Positions 24,029 to 31,308 of a DNA stretch of 39,553 nt are shown in pieces; position 1 is the first letter of the stretch; each line of letters begins with the position of its first letter. The notes under the pieces were generated by a model. The model saw only the letters and a program-made list of their open reading frames with translations, made no database searches and was not told where the DNA came from. The position numbers and the translations under genes are program-made. Origin of the DNA: a virus; the IMG/VR virus record IMGVR_UViG_3300033149_005420, positions 1-39,553 of that record; one strand, written 5' to 3'.

Positions 24029-24051
24029 TGTTGTAACAAAGTGTTGCAACA
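24029..24051. promoter_or_regulatory. Tandem palindromic operator candidates
   Basis: TGTTGTAACA (24029-24038) and TGTTGCAACA (24042-24051), two nearly identical 10-mers in the same direction, 13 bases centre to centre; the second is a perfect palindrome and covers the -35 of the cassette promoter. The arrangement suits a ribbon-helix-helix repressor such as the one encoded at 24280, giving autoregulation. Confidence 0.5.
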
Positions 24052-24072
24052 AATATAAAATAGTGCTATAAT
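24044..24072 (+). promoter_or_regulatory. Rightward promoter of the inserted cassette
   Basis: TTGCAA (24044-24049), 17 bases, then TATAAT (24067-24072) with an upstream TGC that makes a full extended -10. This is the best -10 in the window. The first gene starts at 24101. Confidence 0.7.
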
Positions 24073-24100
24073 AAGTTATAGGCAACAAGGGGAAGAAAGA

Positions 24101-24280
24101 ATGAGCATATTTGATAAAACACTAAAAAACAGCAAAGAAAGAAAAGTTGAACTTGAAATAGTAATTGATAAAAAAGATGATCAGGGTGTTGATGCTTCAG
24201 CAGAAAGAAAAGAACTACATAAAGTAAGAAAACAAATACAAGATTTAGAATTCACAATAAATCTTGCAAAGGAAAAATAA
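24101..24280 (+). CDS. Hypothetical charged helical protein of the inserted cassette
   Basis: A 59-residue protein rich in lysine and glutamate with a helix-turn-helix-like double amphipathic helix but no clear motif. The ribosome-binding site GGGGAAGAAAGA precedes the ATG; ten bases (24090-24099) are complementary to the candidate small RNA. Its stop overlaps the start of the next gene (TAATG). It lies on the opposite strand from the tail genes around it. Confidence 0.6.
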   Translation: MSIFDKTLKNSKERKVELEIVIDKKDDQGVDASAERKELHKVRKQIQDLEFTINLAKEK

Positions 24281-24480
24281 TGAGATTAAAGAAAAATAAA
24301 ACCAATAAAACATCAAGAGTAACTTTTAGATGTGTTGAGGCAGAAGAAAATAAATTGCAGCAAAAAGCAAACATATATACAGATGGAAATTTATCTGAGT
24401 ATATTCTTTTTGCTGCTTTAAATTTTGTTCCAAGTAAAGATGATTTTGAAGAAGAAAAACCAAATGGGAAGAAAGCATGA
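24280..24480 (+). CDS. Ribbon-helix-helix protein, MobC-like
   Basis: A 66-residue DNA-binding protein. The start RVTFRCVEAEENKLQQKA and the second helix GNLSEYILFAALNFVP match the pattern of MobC and related plasmid RHH proteins: beta-strand 'xVTFRxxxxE', helix, then 'SEYIxxxAL'. It has no relaxase partner here, so it is more probably a repressor, and the tandem palindromes upstream are natural candidate targets. ATGA overlap with the next gene. Confidence 0.68.
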   Translation: MRLKKNKTNKTSRVTFRCVEAEENKLQQKANIYTDGNLSEYILFAALNFVPSKDDFEEEKPNGKKA

Positions 24481-24677
24481 AAAATATATCAACATTTAAA
24501 ATTGGCAAAACACTTTGGGAAGTAAAAGAATATTCAGGCACGCAAGAAAATAATTTTGAAGGAAGATTTACTTGTTCAATATTTAAAAATGGTAGAATGT
24601 TTAGTTGCCTAAATGGTTGCCATTATGAAACAGCAAATGAAGCTGAAATAAATATCTTGTTTTATTATTCAGCATAA
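24477..24677 (+). CDS. Hypothetical protein, third gene of the cassette
   Basis: A 66-residue beta-rich protein (IGKTLWEVKEYSG, GRFTCSIFKNGRMF) with a cysteine pair. It starts in ATGA overlap after GGGAAGAAAGC; ten bases of that (24466-24475) are complementary to the candidate small RNA. The gene ends just before the hairpin at 24684-24701. Not recognised. Confidence 0.6.
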   Translation: MKNISTFKIGKTLWEVKEYSGTQENNFEGRFTCSIFKNGRMFSCLNGCHYETANEAEINILFYYSA

Positions 24678-24678
24678 T

Positions 24679-24701
24679 AAAAAGCCCCTCAATTGAGGGG
24701 C
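24679..24701 (-). terminator. Terminator of the head/tail-tube operon
   Basis: A perfect 18-base palindrome GCCCCTCAATTGAGGGGC (24684-24701); on the minus strand it is followed by TTTTTATT, giving a classic intrinsic terminator 31 bases past the tail tube stop. On the plus strand no T run follows, so the cassette transcript may be stabilised by the hairpin rather than released there. Confidence 0.85.
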
Positions 24702-24731
24702 AGTATTATAAAAATCTGAAATCATCCTTGA

Positions 24732-25631
24732 TTAACAAATCCCACTAATACCTTGTTTAGCTCTAATCATACCAACACCATCTTCACAACTATCATAAAC
24801 AAGCTTCATAGCAAGTTCAGGGATTGCAAAAGTTTGCTCCTCAAAAGGAATTGGCATTCCTGAACCAACAACTTTATAAAGCTCAAGCTCAAAAGTATCA
24901 CCATTTGATCTTTTTTGGCCTAAACAAAGTTGACGATGTTCAGGGAAAATTGTTGAGGCAGATCCTAGTTTGATATTTGAAACACCACCATGAGCAGATG
25001 AAACACTGAATCTTGCAGTATCATCAACCGTCATCCCAATTGCACCTGATCCACCAAGCATTTCAACACCAAGCCCAACAATCTCTGTTGCTACACCTAA
25101 TGTAACAATTGTAAGGGGAGCAGCATTAATTTTAAGCTCTTCATTGATATAGCTTAGATCATTTGCAGCACCAAGCTTTTTAAACTCAAGATCTGTAAGA
25201 GCATAGATATCAACAGTTGTTGGTGAAACTGCTCTAATAACATAAAGACCATCTTTTAAATCAACCGTGCTTCCTGCTTTTGCTTGAACTGATGCAATAC
25301 CAGTTGCAGCATCAAAAACTGTTGCATTTAACACATTTTTAAAATCACCAACTGTTCCTGTTGGTGATGCAGCAATTGTTTCAACAGTTGCACCAAGGAA
25401 CAATTCAAACATGAAATCAGGCATTGATTTAACTGTTGCTGTCCATTCACTTGAAATTGTTTTTGCTTCAACTGCCCACGCATTTTTGTTAGATCCACCA
25501 AATAACTCTTCAAATTCTGAAGTCATTGTTAGTGTTCCACCACCAAGAACTTTTAAAATACCATATGGAAGCCCATTAGATATTTTAAAAGGGCAGATTG
25601 AATGAATTCCATAATTAATTCTATTGTACAT
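24732..25631 (-). CDS. Major tail tube protein
   Basis: A 299-residue protein. The start (RINYGIHSICPFKI, then GILKVLGGGTLTMTSEFEELFGGSNK) and the beta-rich, alanine- and valine-rich body fit tube proteins that include a domain mounted on the tube surface. Strong AAGGTGAAAAA ribosome-binding site. The absence of a sheath gene next to it argues for a non-contractile tail. Last gene of the operon before the terminator at 24701. Confidence 0.75.
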   Translation of the reverse strand: MYNRINYGIHSICPFKISNGLPYGILKVLGGGTLTMTSEFEELFGGSNKNAWAVEAKTISSEWTATVKSMPDFMFELFLGATVETIAASPTGTVGDFKNVLNATVFDAATGIASVQAKAGSTVDLKDGLYVIRAVSPTTVDIYALTDLEFKKLGAANDLSYINEELKINAAPLTIVTLGVATEIVGLGVEMLGGSGAIGMTVDDTARFSVSSAHGGVSNIKLGSASTIFPEHRQLCLGQKRSNGDTFELELYKVVGSGMPIPFEEQTFAIPELAMKLVYDSCEDGVGMIRAKQGISGIC

Positions 25632-25645
25632 TTTTCACCTTCCTA

Positions 25646-25828
25646 TTAAATTACTTTTTCGGTTTTAAGATTCTGTAAAAACATTTTGTGAACCTCAAGC
25701 TTTTTCCCTTTTTTTAGGTCATAGTGAAATTCATGTGTATGAATAACAAAATCTTTTAGGGGTTTTACTTCAACAAGTTCACTTTTCTTTTCTACTAAAA
25801 CTTTCTCATTTTTCTTTTCCTTTTCCAT
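25646..25828 (-). CDS. Hypothetical small basic protein
   Basis: A 60-residue lysine-rich protein with a strong GAAGGAGAAAG ribosome-binding site. Composition is almost all charged and aliphatic residues, with HTHEFHYDLKKGKKL in the middle. It lies between the tail terminator-like and tube genes, where Mu-type genomes carry a small gene of unknown role. Not recognised. Confidence 0.6.
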   Translation of the reverse strand: MEKEKKNEKVLVEKKSELVEVKPLKDFVIHTHEFHYDLKKGKKLEVHKMFLQNLKTEKVI

Positions 25829-25842
25829 TCTTTCTCCTTCTT

Positions 25843-26331
25843 TTAATTGGCCGTAACTGAGGCTTTGATATCAATGCCAATTGTTAGAATGATATTTTTG
25901 TTGTCATATGGAAATGCATCGGGCTTGAGACTTGCCATTAGAGGTTTAGCATAACCCCGAAACATATCGGGATTTTTCATGATAACCTGCTTTAATGCTC
26001 TTCTATATCTCAACAATTTATACATTGTTTTTGATCTGTCTTTTTCCCCACGGTCAAAAGTTCCAACTTGGAATGTAACAACAACTTCTTCTAAAAAGTT
26101 ACCAACTTGAACTTCTTTTATTGGTGTATCAACCAAACCGTAAAGGATAAAAAACCCTTTATAATTTAATACTCTTTTATCTAGTGTTTCAAAGATATAT
26201 TTATCTGATGTAATATGATCAAGAACTAAAGCATCACTTTTTTCTGTATTAATACAATCAATTTCACCATTTAATTTGGCTTTAAAAACGGCTTCTATAT
26301 CTTTAATCATAAATTCTTCATCATACATCAT
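25843..26331 (-). CDS. Tail terminator/Mu gp37-like protein
   Basis: A 162-residue protein. A helix-strand start (MIKDIEAVFKAKL) and a strand-rich middle (GFFILYGLVDTPIKE, VVVTFQVGTFDRG) followed by helix (RYRRALKQVIMKN) are like phage tail terminators (Mu gp37, lambda gpU). Position directly after the gpG-like gene and before the tube supports that. Starts in ATGA overlap with the small cysteine protein. Confidence 0.6.
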   Translation of the reverse strand: MMYDEEFMIKDIEAVFKAKLNGEIDCINTEKSDALVLDHITSDKYIFETLDKRVLNYKGFFILYGLVDTPIKEVQVGNFLEEVVVTFQVGTFDRGEKDRSKTMYKLLRYRRALKQVIMKNPDMFRGYAKPLMASLKPDAFPYDNKNIILTIGIDIKASVTAN

Positions 26332-26477
26332 TTTTTCTTCTCTCTTTTTGGCTTTATTTTAGTACTTTTATTGTGCAATTTACAAATTTTAATTATTTTC
26401 GTTATAGTTTTAATCCTTGTTCTTTCATTTACTTGTATTATCTCAATAACACACCCACAAGGCTTTCTGTGAATCAT
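26328..26477 (-). CDS. Small zinc-binding-like protein (49 residues)
   Basis: A previously easy-to-miss frame with ATGA overlaps at both ends, to the gpG-like gene before it and the tail terminator after it. MIHRKPCGCV and KICKLH (near residue 31) give a CxC...CxxH set that could bind one zinc ion, a pattern seen in other tiny phage proteins. The rest is lysine-rich. The double overlap makes translation very likely; function unknown. Confidence 0.6.
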   Translation of the reverse strand: MIHRKPCGCVIEIIQVNERTRIKTITKIIKICKLHNKSTKIKPKREKKK

Positions 26478-27040
26478 CTAACTCTTCCAGTTACTATCTG
26501 CTTAATATGTTCATCAATAATACTTGTCCATCTTTCACGCCTTCCATTGATACTTGAATCACTAGATTTATCAGCAGGCCCACCATCTATAAAAACAAAC
26601 TTTCTTTGTGGAATCTTTTTTCTGATACCATCACCTTGATGATATTTTGCATGGTCAACACGTGTCCCCATTAATAAGGCTTGCTTTCTAAGAGTGAAAA
26701 CAGATCCTTTATTTCTTCCACCAAGAATTGAATTTGATAGCTCCCTAGTTTCACCAACTAAAATTGGATAAGCAAAACCAAGTTTTCTTTCTTTTTTCTT
26801 TTTATAATTTGATGTGGTTGTTGGATTTCCATCAATCCCTTTTGATGGTGCAAGATCTTGATACAATCCTGCACTTTGGAGAGTAAATATCTTTCTATTT
26901 GATTTATAAAAATCTGAAGCAATTAATTTAAATGGAATCCTGAAATCAGAAAGAACATTCCCTAATTCATCAAGCTTTTTTTGGAATGCTTCAGCATTTT
27001 CAATAGTCCAATCAAAAGAGGTTGATCTAGTTGCTACCAA
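26474..27040 (-). CDS. Mu gpG-like virion morphogenesis protein
   Basis: A 188-residue protein starting at TTG 27040, which follows AAAGGGG; no ATG lies near. It has the marks of the phage virion morphogenesis family: a KVA-like start, then GETRELSNSIL, followed by DHAKYHQ and IPQRKFVFIDG ('YHQxG...PxRxF'). In phages such as Mu it completes the tail or joins head and tail. Placed after the gp36-like gene and before the tail terminator. The TTG start suggests lower expression. Confidence 0.78.
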   Translation of the reverse strand: MVATRSTSFDWTIENAEAFQKKLDELGNVLSDFRIPFKLIASDFYKSNRKIFTLQSAGLYQDLAPSKGIDGNPTTTSNYKKKKERKLGFAYPILVGETRELSNSILGGRNKGSVFTLRKQALLMGTRVDHAKYHQGDGIRKKIPQRKFVFIDGGPADKSSDSSINGRRERWTSIIDEHIKQIVTGRVR

Positions 27041-27492
27041 TTATCTGCCCCTTTCTTGAATACTGGTTCAGATGTAGATTGAACGCTCATTCTCCCACGT
27101 TGTGTTGATGTTCCTAGATATACAGCATCAATTAGCTTCATAGTAGGTTCACATTGCCTGCATCCTGCCTTTACAGGTGGAACAAGCTCATTAAGTAAGT
27201 CTTTGGCTTTCTTGCACCACTGTGGCTTCTTATCTGCTTCACCATAGCTGTTTAGTATATCATCCACTATACAAGCAACCTGAAACGTTTCAAGCCTTCT
27301 AAGCACCTTAAATGCTTTTGGATTTTCCCCAACAGTTATTGGCAATTGATACAGAGTACCAATCTTTGCATTTATAACTTCTTCAGCATCATCCAAGAAT
27401 TCTTGAAGTTCTGTATCTGAAACAGCAGCATCGGCATTATCCGCAAAATCCCTAAATAAACTCTTTACATTTGTTGGTGTTGCATAACTCAT
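27034..27492 (-). CDS. Mu gp36-like head-tail connector (DUF1320)
   Basis: A 152-residue protein from ATG 27492 (MSYATPTNVKSLF), preceded by AAAGGG. Longer upstream frames overlap the holin-like gene and have no ribosome-binding site. A helical start with DTELQEFLDDAEEVINAKIGTLYQLP is the DUF1320/gp36 pattern ('SDxxLxxxLxxAxxxIdxyL...YxLP'). ATGA overlap with the holin-like gene. Expected at the head-tail junction. Confidence 0.75.
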   Translation of the reverse strand: MSYATPTNVKSLFRDFADNADAAVSDTELQEFLDDAEEVINAKIGTLYQLPITVGENPKAFKVLRRLETFQVACIVDDILNSYGEADKKPQWCKKAKDLLNELVPPVKAGCRQCEPTMKLIDAVYLGTSTQRGRMSVQSTSEPVFKKGADNW

Positions 27493-27722
27493 TTTATACC
27501 CTTTGTAAAAATAGCTACAACCATGGTTAATAGCCCTGTGAAAAATGTTCCTAAAATCCACCTATGATTGTCAAGCCTTGATTTGTTTTCTATTGTTAAC
27601 CCTTTAACTTTTCCCAAATCAGCTTTACTTGGTACATGCTCAAGCTTTTCATTAATTCTACTTAAATTAGTCAAAACCTCAATCTTAAATTCTTGATCAC
27701 TTAAACACTTTTTATCATCCAT
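27489..27722 (-). CDS. Holin-like membrane protein (XhlA-like)
   Basis: A 77-residue protein with a charged helical N-terminus (EFKIEVLTNLSRINEKLEHV), a central helix and one membrane segment at the C-terminus (WILGTFFTGLLTMVVAIF) ending in KGIK. This order matches XhlA-type haemolysin/holin partners. It comes after a peptidase-like gene, suggesting a second lysis or entry unit. ATGA overlap with the gp36-like gene. The class is inferred from architecture. Confidence 0.6.
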   Translation of the reverse strand: MDDKKCLSDQEFKIEVLTNLSRINEKLEHVPSKADLGKVKGLTIENKSRLDNHRWILGTFFTGLLTMVVAIFTKGIK

Positions 27723-27724
27723 TT

Positions 27725-28330
27725 TTAAACCTCAAATCTTGAGTCAAATACTATCTTAAAAAACTTTTCGTCTAAGAACGTATTATGATCATAAATTTTC
27801 TTACCTTTAATAATTTCTTTGCATTTTAGTTGTAGTTCAGGGTAAGGACGTTTTAAAGAAAATGCAGAAAATTCAAAGCAATAAAAAGCATCAGCACCAA
27901 AACCAAATCCATAATCATATGGGATACCTTGTGAATCAAGAGCGAATTGTTGCACATTAATTTCAAAAGCTTTTTTGTCTGATCTTATAAATATTGGTTG
28001 ACAACAAACAACAACATCTTTTGTTGTTAGAAATGTTACTAGATCAGTTAACACAACACCTTTTCCTACAGCTTCAGCAACATACCTGATTCCATCATTA
28101 AAAATATCACCAACATATGTTCCTGCGTGTGGAATTTTTGCGGGGTTTATTATATTAGAAAGTTCACCTTCTATTTTTGTCAATAAAATACAACCAATGG
28201 AAATTTTATCTCTGTTTTTAAAATAAAATTTTCCTGTTATTTTTTTGCGTGTGAATGGGAAATGTAATTTCCCAATATACTTTATAAAAGGTGTTAAAAT
28301 TAACAAAACAACACTATAAATTTTATCCAT
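27725..28330 (-). CDS. Permuted papain-like (YiiX/NlpC-P60-type) enzyme
   Basis: A 201-residue protein from ATG 28330 (AAGGGG before it). A short hydrophobic N-terminus (IYSVVLLILTPFIKYIG) may anchor it. In the core, IGCILLTK, then PHAGTYVGD (His near residue 70) and later FYCFEFSAF (Cys near 150) show the His-then-Cys order of circularly permuted NlpC/P60, as in YiiX and LRAT-like proteins. It could cut peptidoglycan peptides or lipid/amide bonds. It is next to a holin-like gene but among head-tail connector genes, so it may be virion-bound. The catalytic order is clear; the substrate is not. Confidence 0.68.
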   Translation of the reverse strand: MDKIYSVVLLILTPFIKYIGKLHFPFTRKKITGKFYFKNRDKISIGCILLTKIEGELSNIINPAKIPHAGTYVGDIFNDGIRYVAEAVGKGVVLTDLVTFLTTKDVVVCCQPIFIRSDKKAFEINVQQFALDSQGIPYDYGFGFGADAFYCFEFSAFSLKRPYPELQLKCKEIIKGKKIYDHNTFLDEKFFKIVFDSRFEV

Positions 28331-28343
28331 CCTTGATCCCCTT

Positions 28344-28976
28344 TTATGGCATAACCACTTCATGATAAATTAAATTGAATCCGACTGTCTTTGGTGAAGA
28401 TGTTTTGTTTTTGTACGTTACAATTATCTGCATATACTTATAAACATCAGCATCATAATCTGATTTATCAGAGTAAAGTAATTCTGATACTACAACATCA
28501 AAACCAAATTGATTTAAAAGATAATTGGCAGGCATCCCATATGCTGCTGCTGCTTCTGCATTAATAGGGGATTTAACTAGTAAATCAACTGTATCCAAAG
28601 CATTTGCATCAATTATTTCCAACTTATTTATTTTTGCTTGATTATATGGAACAGTAAATACAATATCTTTATCTGAATTTGCTTCTATTGTATCTCTAAT
28701 TCCGTGCTTTCTCCTAAAAAGTTTTGCCCCACATTTTAAAACTTTTGTTGCAAATGGTTCACGTGAATAAAAGCTTCCCATTTTCATATTGGCAGTAGGA
28801 AGATAATTTGTGGTGTAATCTGTCTCATCATCTTGATCAAGGTGGTGTTTAAAAACAAGCTGCCCATCAACAGCAATTAAAAAATATCTCCCACCTGAAA
28901 TATATGAGAAATGTTCTAGTGTTTTTGTATCCACGTTATTTTTCCAATCTAAATAACTTAAATCAATATTAATCAT
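28344..28976 (-). CDS. Hypothetical virion-region protein
   Basis: A 210-residue soluble, beta-rich protein with GAGGAAT ahead of its ATG. No signal or membrane segment. Aromatic-rich start (LSYLDWKNNVDTKTLEHFSY) and ends with a strand pattern. It sits in a run of unknown genes between the capsid and the connector genes, so a head-associated or accessory virion role is likely; not recognised. Confidence 0.65.
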   Translation of the reverse strand: MINIDLSYLDWKNNVDTKTLEHFSYISGGRYFLIAVDGQLVFKHHLDQDDETDYTTNYLPTANMKMGSFYSREPFATKVLKCGAKLFRRKHGIRDTIEANSDKDIVFTVPYNQAKINKLEIIDANALDTVDLLVKSPINAEAAAAYGMPANYLLNQFGFDVVVSELLYSDKSDYDADVYKYMQIIVTYKNKTSSPKTVGFNLIYHEVVMP

Positions 28977-28978
28977 TT

Positions 28979-29386
28979 TTATTCCTCACTAATTTCAATC
29001 ATGCCCGACACAAAATCACGGCTTAATGAATTTGAATTTGCTTTTGCCACAACAACAATATTTTTTCTGAATAATAAAGGAAAAGATGGTTTAAATTTGA
29101 ATGCGTCTTTTGCATCCTCTACAAAAACAGGAAAATGATCATATTTCATACCACTAGAGCCTTTATTTTTTATTTTATCTAAATCAAGTTCAAAAATAGT
29201 GTTATCATCCACAATAACTTTAACAATAACTTTAGTGTTATTAAATTCTAAAAGCATAGAATAAAAATTCCCTAAATTATCAATTCTCATTATCTCAACA
29301 AAATTTTCAGTTGATTTAGGCAGGTCTATTTTAGTATCTGTTCTTTCTATTTTGTATTTTCCAACTATTCTTGATACGTTGCTCAT
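28979..29386 (-). CDS. Hypothetical virion-region protein
   Basis: A 135-residue beta-rich protein starting with TAATG coupling to the preceding gene and AGGAAGC as ribosome-binding site. Alternation of hydrophobic and charged residues (TKVIVKVIVDDNTIFELDLDKI) suggests a beta sandwich. Not recognised. Confidence 0.63.
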   Translation of the reverse strand: MSNVSRIVGKYKIERTDTKIDLPKSTENFVEIMRIDNLGNFYSMLLEFNNTKVIVKVIVDDNTIFELDLDKIKNKGSSGMKYDHFPVFVEDAKDAFKFKPSFPLLFRKNIVVVAKANSNSLSRDFVSGMIEISEE

Positions 29387-30048
29387 TATTGCTTCCTGTT
29401 CCCAACAGCTAAAAATCTTAATCTTGCTATAGCTGATAAATTATCCTGAATATGTATTTTTATATAGTCATCATTGCCTGCACCATATGTTCCTTTTTTC
29501 TTTATGACAAAAGGACTTGATGGGCCGTACCTTGCAACTAGGGAATCATTACCACTTGCAAAGATGAGTTCAAATGATCTACCTGAACCCCACGTGAAAT
29601 GAGCATCAAAATCTTGTGTTGTTTTTATAGGTAAAAATTGAAATATCTGATTACTCGATTTAATCTCGACTAAAACACCGTTTGTTAGTTCTGAATTTAA
29701 AGATAAAAATTTATCTATTTTTATTCCGCTTGCAAAACTATGGAAGGCAAGGCCATACACTAATAAATCGTAATTTGTTTCGGCTTCAACGGTAAATACA
29801 ACTGTTGTTGTGCTTCCATCTACGTCCATATCTTCACTAGTGCCATTAAATGAGTGTTTAAAGAAAAGATTCCCAACTGCTTCAGGAACTATTGTTGATT
29901 TCACAACTAATTTCCTTGCCCCATCCTCAAGAACTACATCAGCATTGTGAAGCTCATCGTGACCTGTTATTTTTACTGTTTGAACAGAAACAGCCCCCCC
30001 AACTAGTGGGAGAGCTGCAATTGCTATTATAAAAAATAGCTTCTTCAT
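29386..30048 (-). CDS. Secreted-type virion-region protein with signal peptide
   Basis: About 220 residues from ATG 30048 (the upstream ATG 30060 would add four residues). The N-terminus, MKKLFFIIAIAALPLVGGA, is a full signal peptide, unusual in a structural operon; the mature part is beta-rich (KLVVKSTIVPEAVGNLFF and more). No lipobox cysteine. It may be exported to the periplasm or may use the hydrophobic end in virion assembly. Not recognised. Confidence 0.62.
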   Translation of the reverse strand: MKKLFFIIAIAALPLVGGAVSVQTVKITGHDELHNADVVLEDGARKLVVKSTIVPEAVGNLFFKHSFNGTSEDMDVDGSTTTVVFTVEAETNYDLLVYGLAFHSFASGIKIDKFLSLNSELTNGVLVEIKSSNQIFQFLPIKTTQDFDAHFTWGSGRSFELIFASGNDSLVARYGPSSPFVIKKKGTYGAGNDDYIKIHIQDNLSAIARLRFLAVGNRKQ

Positions 30049-30049
30049 A

Positions 30050-30598
30050 TTAAATCTCATTTACTGCTGCTGATACATATGCATCAGATTCTTTATCAAG
30101 TGGTGTATGAAAAACTACCAGTTTTTGTACCCCTGTTTTTCCTACAGTACTAAATTCATCTATATCAAGAAATATTTTCTTGTGTACATTTCCTGCATCA
30201 ACTAAAGCATAGCCTATTTCTTTTTCAGTATCAGCAACACCATAATCATCGACATATACAAATCTAAATAGAGATGCTCTAAAACAATCAACTTGTGCCA
30301 CTGGTTTTGAGTAAAGCTTTTCTAAAGTTAAGTCCAAAGTTAACACCTCTGTTTCAGTGTTTTTGGTTTGTGATGCTCCAACAAGTTTAGCACTGTCTCT
30401 GATAGTTGTACCAATATCAAATGTGATTGGTACTTGCCCTGCTGCACTAAGTTGTGGCATTGTTGCATTCCCACTGGAATCTCTAAAGCCAAATACTGCA
30501 ATCCCATTGATTGCCCCATCAATTACTGTTCCTAAAACAACCTTTGATAATGCAAAAGCATTATTGGTTGCATCTTTTAAAATTTTAAATAATGACAT
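30050..30598 (-). CDS. Hypothetical virion protein, possible head fibre or decoration
   Basis: A 182-residue protein with a strong AAAAAGGAG ribosome-binding site. Hydrophobic start (FALSKVVLGTVIDGAINGIAVFGF) and the segment ATMPQLSAAGQVPITFDIGT resemble head-fibre-like proteins of some marine phages, from memory. It then becomes beta-rich. High expression suggests a structural protein. Confidence 0.58.
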   Translation of the reverse strand: MSLFKILKDATNNAFALSKVVLGTVIDGAINGIAVFGFRDSSGNATMPQLSAAGQVPITFDIGTTIRDSAKLVGASQTKNTETEVLTLDLTLEKLYSKPVAQVDCFRASLFRFVYVDDYGVADTEKEIGYALVDAGNVHKKIFLDIDEFSTVGKTGVQKLVVFHTPLDKESDAYVSAAVNEI

Positions 30599-30612
30599 AC
30601 AAAAACTCCTTT

Positions 30613-30996
30613 TTAGTATAACTCTAAAATTTCTACATCTACACTGCTTACATCAGTCTCAAAAAATATTGATTTACCTGTAAAATCAAGCCCACTCAAT
30701 TTCAAAAATCCACCTGAAGTAATTATTGCTTTCTTACCGCCATCAAAATCTGACTCATCAAAGTTGTATTTTATCTCTGTAACTTTCTCACATCTAATAA
30801 AGATCTGTTTTACACCATCTTGAAAAAGATGTGTGGTTTTAGTTCCTGCTGATGATACATTTTTGATTGTGATTTTTGGGGTAGTGGAAAATAATACTTT
30901 AAAGGCTTCAGAATCAAAAAGGGCATTGACGTTTAAATACATTTCACCATTGATTGTTTTCCAAGCTTCAGGTGAATTTATTAGTCCATTACTCAT
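30613..30996 (-). CDS. Hypothetical virion-region protein
   Basis: A 127-residue protein from ATG 30996 after GAGGGC. Beta-rich with repeated short strands (KITIKNVSSAGTKTTHLF), followed by acidic DESDFDGGKKAI and a hydrophobic end. Could be a decoration or stopper protein. Not recognised. Confidence 0.6.
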   Translation of the reverse strand: MSNGLINSPEAWKTINGEMYLNVNALFDSEAFKVLFSTTPKITIKNVSSAGTKTTHLFQDGVKQIFIRCEKVTEIKYNFDESDFDGGKKAIITSGGFLKLSGLDFTGKSIFFETDVSSVDVEILELY

Positions 30997-31029
30997 CAAT
31001 TGCCCTCATTGTTAAACCAATTCTGATTT

Positions 31030-31257
31030 TTATTCTTTGTCTTTTGCAGGGGCTTTTTTCTTTTTACTTGTATCAAACTCTTCTTTAGAAATTAACCAAG
31101 CAACACAACCTTTACTTTTTAGCTCTTTTAATTCTGCATCAGTCATTTCATAGGTATCAAATTTAATTCCTACTACATGACCACCAATTCTAAAAGATTT
31201 CTTTGGGTGTCTCTTTCTTAATTTCAATTCAACTTTTGTTAATTTTTCTTTTGTCAT
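31030..31257 (-). CDS. Mu gp35 / FluMu-like small protein
   Basis: A 75-residue basic protein from ATG 31257 (GAGG before it). KSFRIGGHVVGIKFDTYEMTDAELKELKS resembles the N-terminal domain of Mu-like gp35 ('xFRRAGxxF...mtdxxLxxLxxD'), including the end CVAWLISKEEFD. In Mu-like genomes this gene follows the capsid, as here. The C-terminus is lysine-rich. Confidence 0.65.
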   Translation of the reverse strand: MTKEKLTKVELKLRKRHPKKSFRIGGHVVGIKFDTYEMTDAELKELKSKGCVAWLISKEEFDTSKKKKAPAKDKE

Positions 31258-31275
31258 TTTAAACCTCAAGATTCT

Positions 31276-31302
31276 AAAAATCCCCTCTCCTAAAAGAGGG
31301 GG
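31276..31302 (-). terminator. Terminator (attenuator) after the capsid gene
   Basis: On the minus strand CCCCTCT pairs with AGAGGGG (31301-31295 with 31288-31282), loop of six, then ATTTTTAG. It lies 7 bases past the capsid stop. It should reduce transcription of later genes, favouring high capsid output. Confidence 0.75.
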
Positions 31303-31308
31303 AAATTA

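Noticed and set aside
24280-24480. Plasmid mobilisation function for the MobC-like protein
   Set aside because: No relaxase or oriT-like neighbour; a repressor role fits the palindromic sites better.
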